Source: Porphyra umbilicalis (Eukaryota > Rhodophyta > Bangiophyceae > Bangiales > Bangiaceae). From it: DNA of 64,000 nt. The notes below the pieces were generated by a model. That model ran no database searches. It was not told the origin of the DNA and was given only the letters and a program-made list of their open reading frames with translations. The position numbers and the translations under genes were made by a program. Of this stretch, positions 57,892-64,000 are shown piece after piece (within the stretch, counting starts at the first letter, position 1; each line of letters opens with the position of its first letter). The DNA lies in the NCBI GenBank assembly GCA_002049455.2, contig KV918785.1, forward strand, positions 295,868 to 359,867. Direction: 5' to 3'.

Positions 57892-58218
57892 GTGGCGGCT
57901 GATTTTACAGTCCGCGATCTATGGGGCTGTCAACATTTCTGACCTATTCAGACCTCAAGAATCGTCGCGTCACGAACTGTCGAACGCCGCCTTCGCCATC
58001 TCCACTGAATCAAATCCCAGAGCAGGGATGTAATTTTCTCGATCCACGACGTTCTGCTGACTTTAGCAGAACGAGGAAAGGACTGGCCATATCACCTATG
58101 AAGAGGGAATCGCGACTCAGGATTGACCCGTGTGACTTGAGATCGAACAATCTTTAACGTGCCGTATCTGCGTTCGATGAACCTCACCTAGATCGCGGAT
58201 TCTAAAATCAGCCGCCAC
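57892..58218. mobile_element. MITE with long terminal inverted repeats
   Basis: The 327-bp element starts GTGGCGGCTGATTTTACAG and ends with the near complement ending AAAATCAGCCGCCAC; the inverted similarity extends about 30 bp to GATCTA. AAAT flanks both ends, a possible 4-bp target duplication. No coding capacity. It is inserted between the two arms of the island. Confidence 0.75.
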
Positions 58219-58695
58219 AAATAGAACTGTCCGTCACTTGTGCCATGCTCCGCTTTCAGACTTTCCAGAGAGGGTCTTGAGACATGAGAACATGGGGGTT
58301 GTTGTGAGGGGTTTGTCATATGACAGCAAAGACACTGAACAACAACTGCCCATCAGTTCAACAGGTAGGGGCCGAGGAAGCCCCCCACTGTGTCGACAAT
58401 GTGTGGCTTTATGGTCCAAAATATTTCTTTGTGGCCCCCCGGGCTACCCCAAAACCGTCCCTATTGCCTGAGTCAACTCTTGTAGGTTTTCCATTGGATT
58501 GTGGTGCACAAGCACCTTCAGGGGGGGGTCGTCCAGACGGCGCCTTGCGCTCCCGGGAGGGGCGGTCAGCCGCCCACACCCACATACCGCCGGCGTCAGA
58601 CCCTCTGTGGGCGTGCTCGCTGCGGTGCGCAACTGGTACGCCTGGCGCACCAGCACTGCTCGTCATTGCGCACGCAGTGCACCCTGCGATACGCC
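58219..58695. other. Promoter-proximal spacer with one inverted core repeat
   Basis: Minus-strand bases 58507-58461 carry the island core ACCACAATCCAATGGAAAAC followed by a diverged GAGTTGACTC palindrome and GGTTTTGGGGTAGCCCGGG. The rest is unassigned 5' flank of the ParB-like gene. Confidence 0.6.
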
Positions 58696-58703
58696 TATAA
58701 ATA
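58696..58703 (+). promoter_or_regulatory. TATA box of the ParB-methyltransferase-SET unit
   Basis: ACGCCTATAAATACGAGG, 109 bp before the ATG at 58805. No further TATA box is seen before the methyltransferase or SET frames. Confidence 0.6.
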
Positions 58704-58804
58704 CGAGGTGTATGTCTGGCTGCGTGGGGTGTGCCCGTTGACGGGTGCCGACGTGCGTCGGGCTCGGACCGGACGCGGTGTGTGTGTGCGTCGCGGCAGT
58801 GACG

Positions 58805-59851
58805 ATGGGGACAACGCCAGCAGCCGGGGGTCCGACCACCAACGCGCCAGAGGCGGGACGCGGGGGTGCGCAAGCACATCGACGTGGTGACGGCGTGGCG
58901 GCGGTCCAACCGCTGCCGGTGGGGGTGGTCCAGCCGCTGCCACCTGCCGCGGCAACCTCCCAGCCGTTGATGACCGACGTGACGGGCAGCCCCCTTGACG
59001 TTGAACCAGACTCCCTCCCAGTGGGCACAACAGTGTGGGTTGAAGTCGGCTTCTTCCGGTACGGGACGCGCTGTCGGTCCGTGGTGCTGGATCACGTCGA
59101 CGAGATCGAGCCGGACTCGCTCAAGGACTTGGCCGCCCACCCGATCCAAGGTCTCGCCATTCGCGGCGAGCGCCACGGCGTCATCGTCGAGGGCCACCAC
59201 CGTCTGCTTGCGACTGAGCGGCAGCTGGCGGGAGAGGGCTACCCCGATGGCTGGACGCGGGTACCCTGGTTGGTCCTCAGGTCCCCCACGACCGAGGCAA
59301 AGGCGGCCAACCCGATCGACGCGACGCGCGTGGTCATGGCGTCAAACAAGAACACGACCACGGCACGGACCCTGCGTATGGCGTCTGTCGACTTCTTCAT
59401 GTCAATGACCTTTGTGCGGGACGACCTGGTTAGGGAAGACGACATCCCCGTCCGCAAAGTGACTCTCAAGGAGGTTCTGCGCAGCGCGGGCAGAGCTGAC
59501 GGGGCCTCGACGGAGAAGGGGCTCGTCAAGTGGATATCGGAGAACCGCACGTACACGTGGTACCGCCTCCTGCAGGCGATCAAGCCGTGGACTTCTGACC
59601 ACCTGACTGCGGCGCGGCAAGCGCGCGCTGCGCCTGTCGACACGCGGTGCTGGGAGCTGTTCCTGTTCCTGGGCCGCCGCGTCGATGATCTGGCCGACGT
59701 GCTCGTCGACGCAGACGGGCCCGCCAAAACGGATGGGGCACCGGCCACGGCTGGCACACGTGCCAGTAGTGGCGGTGGCGCCAGTGCAGGGGGGCGCTCC
59801 CGGGTCGGGTTTACGGACCGCCCGGCGGACTGCCTGCCCCGGGTTGCATGA
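58805..59851 (+). CDS. ParB-like domain protein
   Basis: 348 residues from the ATG at 58805. The core reads VEVGFFRYGTRCRSVVLDHV, LKDLAAHPIQGLAI, HGVIVEGHHRLLATERQL, then WLVLRSPTTEAKAA and VVMASNKNTTTARTLRMASV. EGHHR corresponds to the (D/G)GHR signature of ParB-like domains. ParB-like domains fused to, or next to, N4/N6 DNA methyltransferases are common in phages and plasmids. Here the methyltransferase frame starts 4 bp after this stop, in the same frame. The C-terminus is a low-complexity linker (AGTRASSGGGASAGG). The protein is probably a DNA-binding or targeting module for the methyltransferase; that role is inferred from context. Confidence 0.7.
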   Translation: MGTTPAAGGPTTNAPEAGRGGAQAHRRGDGVAAVQPLPVGVVQPLPPAAATSQPLMTDVTGSPLDVEPDSLPVGTTVWVEVGFFRYGTRCRSVVLDHVDEIEPDSLKDLAAHPIQGLAIRGERHGVIVEGHHRLLATERQLAGEGYPDGWTRVPWLVLRSPTTEAKAANPIDATRVVMASNKNTTTARTLRMASVDFFMSMTFVRDDLVREDDIPVRKVTLKEVLRSAGRADGASTEKGLVKWISENRTYTWYRLLQAIKPWTSDHLTAARQARAAPVDTRCWELFLFLGRRVDDLADVLVDADGPAKTDGAPATAGTRASSGGGASAGGRSRVGFTDRPADCLPRVA

Positions 59852-59854
59852 AGC

Positions 59855-62119
59855 ATGCTCCGCTGCCCTGTGCTGGTGTCCCATCAGTGGCGCAACTTTG
59901 GGGGCCCCTCTCTCCCAAAGCTCGCGAAAGGACCACCCAAGCGCACCAAACGAGGGCGGCGCTCGGGTGCGGGGCCATCCCCATCCCCGTCCGACGAGGA
60001 GGAGGACGCAGACGCCGCCGAGGGCAGCTCTGACGCGCTCATGGACGTCGACCGAGACGGGGTGCCGTCGGTCGCCGTGGACGGTGCGCCCGACGGTGGC
60101 GAAGGCGCGCCGCCAACAAAGGCGCGCCGCGTCAGTCGCGGTGCCGCGGCCGCGCGCGGTGTCGACAGCGTTGCCACGGGTACGGACAAGGCGGCCGCCG
60201 GCGCGGCATCGAGTGCGCCCCGAGACGTTGCAGACGAGGGACGAGCTGCATCGGCCGGCGCCGCGGCGATGACCGCTCCAGCTGCGGGTGCCCCGTCAAA
60301 GCTCTCCGCTGCTGTTGTCGCTGCGGCGGTGGATCGCTCCCAGGCGCTGTGCGAGACTGCTGCGTATTGTGTGATCGACAAGACCACCACGGCGCGCCCT
60401 GTGGCACCGTCTGGTCCCTACGCGACCCCGTGGGAGCGGCTCTGGTGGTTTACCCAGCTCGCGCGCGACTTGACGGCGGCGCACCCGTTTCTCGAAGACG
60501 TCAACGACACGAGGCCCTCACTGCCGACGCCCAAGCGTGCGGGCAAGGCCCCGTCGAAGCGCGCGGGTGCGGCGGACGGGGCGCCGGCGGCGCGCAACAC
60601 CCCCGGTCGTGCTTTCCGCGTCGCTCGACAGGGGGGCACCCTAAAGACCAGGGCGGCCAAGGCGATCGTCGCCGGTGCGACACCGCGTCCGGGACGGACG
60701 CCCGACCCGGTCGGCACCGTCGACCGCGAGCTGCGGGGCTTTCGCGTCAAGGCGCAGATCATGGCGTGCGTGCGATCGTGGGACGTGCTTGCCATCTTGT
60801 GTGGCTTCCCCGACAGTGAAACCATGCTGTCGCCCTACCTGTTGTGGTCCGCCACGAATGTGTGTTTTGAGCCGATCACCGACGCCCGGTTGGGGTTCGC
60901 CCCCCTGGCGAGTCGCCATCGCCTGTGGCATGGGCAACGGCCCTCGGTTGACCCTGCCGTGGTCGACGCCGCTGCGTTGCGGCGGCTGGACGCTTTGCCG
61001 CTGGCGGATCGGGCGTTGCGGACAGCGGCCGTTCGCTTTGTCGAGCACGTCGTTGCCGTTTCCAACGGCAAGGACGTTTGGTCAAACACCTACAACCCGC
61101 TGTCCATGCGCGCTGACATTGGGAGTTTGAGCGGCGCGTCCTTCCTTCGACCCCGGCGCACGCTGGTGGATGGGCTGGCGCCCGTCTTGTCGAGCTACCT
61201 GAAGCAGCTGCGTTTGCCGGTCGAGGCGGACCCCGCCGACGCTGTGCGTGCCCCCGTCGCGCCGGAAGGGGCCCTACCGACAGACACCTCTGTCGGGCTG
61301 GTGGCCGGCTTGACCGACGCGGAGCGTGACGCCTTCCAGGTGGTCGACCGCGCTCTGGCAGAGGAGTGCCGCACGTACGAGCTCGACTTTTGGAAGTTCC
61401 CCGTATCCCGCCTCCAGCTGCGCGTCCAGCTGCTGCTGACGGACATTCCGTGGCATACGCGGCGTGTCGCTGGCAATGACAACTCTGACCACGACGTCTT
61501 TACCGACGCGGACCGGGGGGTGCTGTGTGACTTTGCGACGTCCAGCGTTCGGCAGGGGGGCCACGCCATCATCATGTGTTCCTTCTCCCAGTTTTCGGAC
61601 CTGTCCAAGACGCTCGAATCGTACAAGGCCCCGACGACGAACGAGTCGCTGTGGGCGGTGGACGCGGGCCCCATGGCCTTTATTTGTTCGACGCCGACGG
61701 GCGCGCCGCAAAGCACCACCACCCTCGCCAACCACATGTTTGTGGCCGTACACGCGACGTGGCGCGGCGCGGGGTTGGCCGGCCACCGCATGGTCAACTA
61801 CCGCGTGTTTGACAGTGACGTGTCGAGTATGCCCGGCAACAGCAACGTGTACAACCATGTGACGCAGCCGACGGGTCGCGAGGTCGTCTATGCGGGCGAC
61901 GGCATCCTGCGCCCCGAGCAGAAGCCGGTCAGCCTCTTGCGCGAGCTCATTCGACGCTTCACCAAACCGAGCGACGTCGTGTTGGACCTGTTTGCGGGCT
62001 CCTTTTCAACGGCGGACGCGTGCATCCAGACGCGGCGCCACAGTTGGAGCTGTGACAAGGACCCCGTGGCGGTGCGGTTTGGCAAGCGACGCGTCTTTTC
62101 GTCTTTTGTCCGCTTTTAG
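59855..62119 (+). CDS. Beta-class DNA methyltransferase (N6-adenine or N4-cytosine type)
   Basis: Transfers methyl groups from S-adenosylmethionine to an exocyclic amino group in DNA. 754 codons from the ATG at 59855. The first 150 residues are acidic/Ala-rich linker and a basic KRTKRGRR patch. The catalytic motif IV is LLLTDIPWHTRR near residue 527 (DPPY-type, with TDIPW), followed by GGHAIIMCSFSQFSDL. The SAM-binding motif I is near 708, VVLDLFAGSFSTADACI, then SCDKDPVAVRFGKRR. Catalytic motif before SAM motif is the beta-class order. It has no TATA box of its own, and its frame is the same as ParB-like upstream (TGA at 59849) and SET downstream (TAG at 62117). The conserved motifs look intact, so the enzyme may be active. 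Confidence 0.83.
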   Translation: MLRCPVLVSHQWRNFGGPSLPKLAKGPPKRTKRGRRSGAGPSPSPSDEEEDADAAEGSSDALMDVDRDGVPSVAVDGAPDGGEGAPPTKARRVSRGAAAARGVDSVATGTDKAAAGAASSAPRDVADEGRAASAGAAAMTAPAAGAPSKLSAAVVAAAVDRSQALCETAAYCVIDKTTTARPVAPSGPYATPWERLWWFTQLARDLTAAHPFLEDVNDTRPSLPTPKRAGKAPSKRAGAADGAPAARNTPGRAFRVARQGGTLKTRAAKAIVAGATPRPGRTPDPVGTVDRELRGFRVKAQIMACVRSWDVLAILCGFPDSETMLSPYLLWSATNVCFEPITDARLGFAPLASRHRLWHGQRPSVDPAVVDAAALRRLDALPLADRALRTAAVRFVEHVVAVSNGKDVWSNTYNPLSMRADIGSLSGASFLRPRRTLVDGLAPVLSSYLKQLRLPVEADPADAVRAPVAPEGALPTDTSVGLVAGLTDAERDAFQVVDRALAEECRTYELDFWKFPVSRLQLRVQLLLTDIPWHTRRVAGNDNSDHDVFTDADRGVLCDFATSSVRQGGHAIIMCSFSQFSDLSKTLESYKAPTTNESLWAVDAGPMAFICSTPTGAPQSTTTLANHMFVAVHATWRGAGLAGHRMVNYRVFDSDVSSMPGNSNVYNHVTQPTGREVVYAGDGILRPEQKPVSLLRELIRRFTKPSDVVLDLFAGSFSTADACIQTRRHSWSCDKDPVAVRFGKRRVFSSFVRF

Positions 62120-62236
62120 TCCTCGACGCACGACGGTCGAGCCATTTGCGAGCGAGATGCGGAGCTGGCATCGGCTGTCACGACCACCGTCGGTGCGCTC
62201 GACCGCAACGTGCTCTCTGACGATCGCCCGCCGGCG

Positions 62237-62836
62237 ATGCGGCCTGCGCGGCGCAGCATTTTGCAGCCACCCGCGACGGAGATGGTGCCACACACGGTGC
62301 TGTCGAGGCACATTGTGGACCACGTCGTGGCCGCGTACGTCCCGCTTGCTGCCGCGGACGTGGTGACACCCGTGGAGATTGGGGCGATATACGCCACGCA
62401 TCCGCGAAAGTGGCGGCGTGCCCTTCGGTTTCTTTTTGAGGATTTTCCGCTCGCGTCTCTCCGCGCCGCCGACGCGTCTGCCTGTGGCGTCCGCCTTGGC
62501 GTCTCGACCGTGCCGGATGCGGGCCTCGGCTGCTTTGTCAGCCGGCCGGATGGCTTTGGCGCCCAACACACGGTCGGGTCCTTGTGGGGTCCGGTCGTGT
62601 GGCACAACTGTCAGATGGCGTAGTACGAGCAAGTCAAGAACAGCTTCTATGGGCCGATGCGCGGAAACGCGCGTGTGACGCCCCAGCTCTGCCGCTTGAA
62701 CGGGCACAAGATGTCTCACTGGGCCAAGCCGTTTTGGGTTGTGCCCCTCGGCGGGTCGGCGCTCGGGTTTGTCAACCACTGGGGACCGGTCATCGGCGCG
62801 GCGCGTGTCGCCGCCGACGCGGCGGCCGGCGCGTGT

Positions 62837-62916
<80 letters not shown>

Positions 62917-63227
62917 CGGTCGCGCCAGCGCATGATGCGCGTTATGCGAGTGCTGCGGGTGCTCTGGCACCGGTCGCGCCCGCGCCGGGTCCCACGCGGT
63001 CCCCATCGCCCGCGGCCGAGGGGCCCAACGCGGTGTTGAAGTGGTACACGGACATCCGTGCGGTGGAGGACCTGTCCCGGGACGACACCCTCACCCTCGT
63101 GACGACGCGGGCGGTTGCGTTTGGGGAGGAGCTGCTGGTCGACTATGGGGCCGACTTTGAGTGGAAGTTTGTGCAAAAGGCGCGCGCCGGCACGGGACGG
63201 AGCTCCCCGCAGGCGTTTGACCGATAG
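62237..63227 (+). pseudogene. SET-domain lysine methyltransferase, interrupted by a TAG and an 80-G run
   Basis: SET enzymes methylate lysines, usually on histones. The N-terminal SET half (GVRLGVSTVPDAGLGCFVS, GSLWGPVVWHN) is followed by an in-frame TAG at 62621. The same frame then continues sensibly (YEQVKNSFYGP, LCRLNGHKMSHWAKPFW, GSALGFVNHWGPV) into a run of 80 G. The C-terminal half resumes in a different frame: GPNAVLKWYTDIRAV, TTRAVAFGEELLVDYGADFEW, the classic GEELxxDYG end. Both halves are well conserved, so the gene was recently functional or is only apparently broken. The frame is open upstream to the methyltransferase stop, so the two may once have been fused. The start at 62237 is the first ATG after that stop. 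Confidence 0.78.
62837..62916 (+). repeat. 80-base G homopolymer inside the SET gene
   Basis: Eighty consecutive G, the longest homopolymer in the window. It would encode polyglycine and sits exactly where the SET reading frame changes. Confidence 0.9.
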
Positions 63228-64000
63228 GTCGGGCGGTCCCGGCGCGGTCCCACCTCGGTCGACCGGTCGTGCGTTTTGGGTGGGCGAGGGGTAGGAACGA
63301 TCGACACGCGAGATGCATCTTCTTTTTTGTAGGACAGTCAGCAGAGGTTTGGTACATTGTATCAATACGATGTGTGCCCAATCCCAATGAGTCGACCACA
63401 GGCGACACGCCAGCGCGCCACGGTGCGACTCGGAGCGCGTCGCCATTAACAGACGCCGTCACAGGTGTGGGTGAGCCATCGTGCTACGCGAGGACCACAA
63501 CACTGGCGCGCCTGTTGCAACGGCGAGCGTGCGGCGCTTGGGGGCTCGCGATGTGCTGACCTGGAAACGTGTGCGCGCAATTGCGAATTTGTCCTCTCGA
63601 CAACCTCCAAAAACCATCCAAGGTCGCCCTGAACAGCCGATGTGGACCAGTGGAATGGGTAGGCAGCGTCTGACATGCTTACACATTCGCCCGATGCAAC
63701 TCTACATCATCCTGGAACCGCACGCCTGGGTGTCAAGGAGTCTGCAAAAGTGGGCCAATCTCACGACAAAGCACCGGTCTGTTCCTTGAGGTCGTGTCCA
63801 AGCCCGAGTCAACAGCCCACAAGCGTGAGAAAAACGCTGATTGGTGATGCACTGACGCCACCCAACCGATTCTATTTTTTACGGACTAGCAATAAATACA
63901 GTGGCAGATCGTCCATCCCCACCGTCGCGGCACCGGTGGTCACGTGACGCCCAGCGCGTACGGTATGGGGGGTACAACACCGACTGCGACAGTGCACTGG
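63228..64000. other. Right flank, no gene supported
   Basis: Moderate-GC sequence with short frames only. It may contain the right border of the island, but no terminal repeat or target duplication could be matched to the left side. Confidence 0.45.

Noticed and set aside
59849-62623. Genetic code with TAG or TGA as sense codons
   Set aside because: Cofilin ends at its expected C-terminus with TAG, so TAG acts as a stop in this genome; readthrough or decay is the simpler explanation.
40162-63227. Direct assignment of the island to a known giant-virus family or polinton
   Set aside because: No major capsid protein, B-family DNA polymerase, packaging ATPase or integrase could be seen in any frame.
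1-64000. tRNA or rRNA genes
   Set aside because: No segment with a convincing B-box, cloverleaf or rRNA core was found by reading both strands; a covariance-model scan would be needed to exclude them.

Overview
The window looks like nuclear DNA of a very GC-rich unicellular eukaryote, probably an alga or other protist. It carries actin, ADF/cofilin, a tRNA-deaminase subunit of the Tad3/ADAT3 type and an aspartate-semialdehyde dehydrogenase with an Ala/Arg-rich leader that resembles a transit peptide. GT-AG introns are visible in at least one gene. Runs of 11-40 G or C are common, and one run reaches 80. Because stop codons are rare at this composition, most long ORFs here are shadows of other frames. 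I cannot name the species from the sequence.

Layout. 0-13 kb is host sequence: asd (minus, running off the left edge), actin (minus) and cofilin (plus), with long non-coding GC-rich stretches between them. 13-34 kb is rich in transposons: hAT-type elements with 8-bp target duplications, two degraded transposase genes on the minus strand, an intron-containing gene of unknown function, and two nearly identical 1.82-kb elements in opposite orientation (8134-9957 and 32095-33916). 34-38 kb holds a possible small membrane protein and Tad3/ADAT3 in extremely GC-rich DNA. Two more hAT-type elements (38392-38902 and 38964-39851) come next.

From about 40.1 to 63.3 kb lies a compact island that looks unlike the host genes. 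I see no convincing introns in it, genes are close together, and most transcription units have a recognisable TATA box about 100-240 bp before the ATG. In order it encodes: a very large Fanzor/TnpB-like RuvC nuclease with zinc knuckles (minus); a four-copy tandem array of TATA promoters; a leucine-rich-repeat protein (minus); an array of about 190-bp repeats; a small basic protein (minus); an Ulp1-like cysteine protease (minus); an unknown protein overlapping a ParB/DGQHR-like protein (both minus); a duplicated TATA promoter; an array of 217-bp repeats that shares a two-hairpin core with the first array; and a MITE. It ends with a plus-strand unit of ParB-like protein, beta-class DNA methyltransferase and SET-domain protein, all in one reading frame separated only by single stop codons. 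The gene set (RNA-guided-type nuclease, two ParB-like proteins, DNA and histone methyltransferases, Ulp1 protease) suggests a large mobile element or an integrated DNA virus remnant that modifies DNA and chromatin. No capsid, DNA polymerase, packaging ATPase or integrase gene is visible, so its class remains open.

Several genes (Fanzor, SET, Ulp1-like, Tad3, both transposases) show single-frame breaks. Many of these fall exactly in G/C homopolymers, so assembly error and real decay cannot be separated from the sequence alone. Among the host genes, actin, cofilin and the ORF at 34191 share one striking feature: sixteen C residues followed by exactly six bases and then the start codon.
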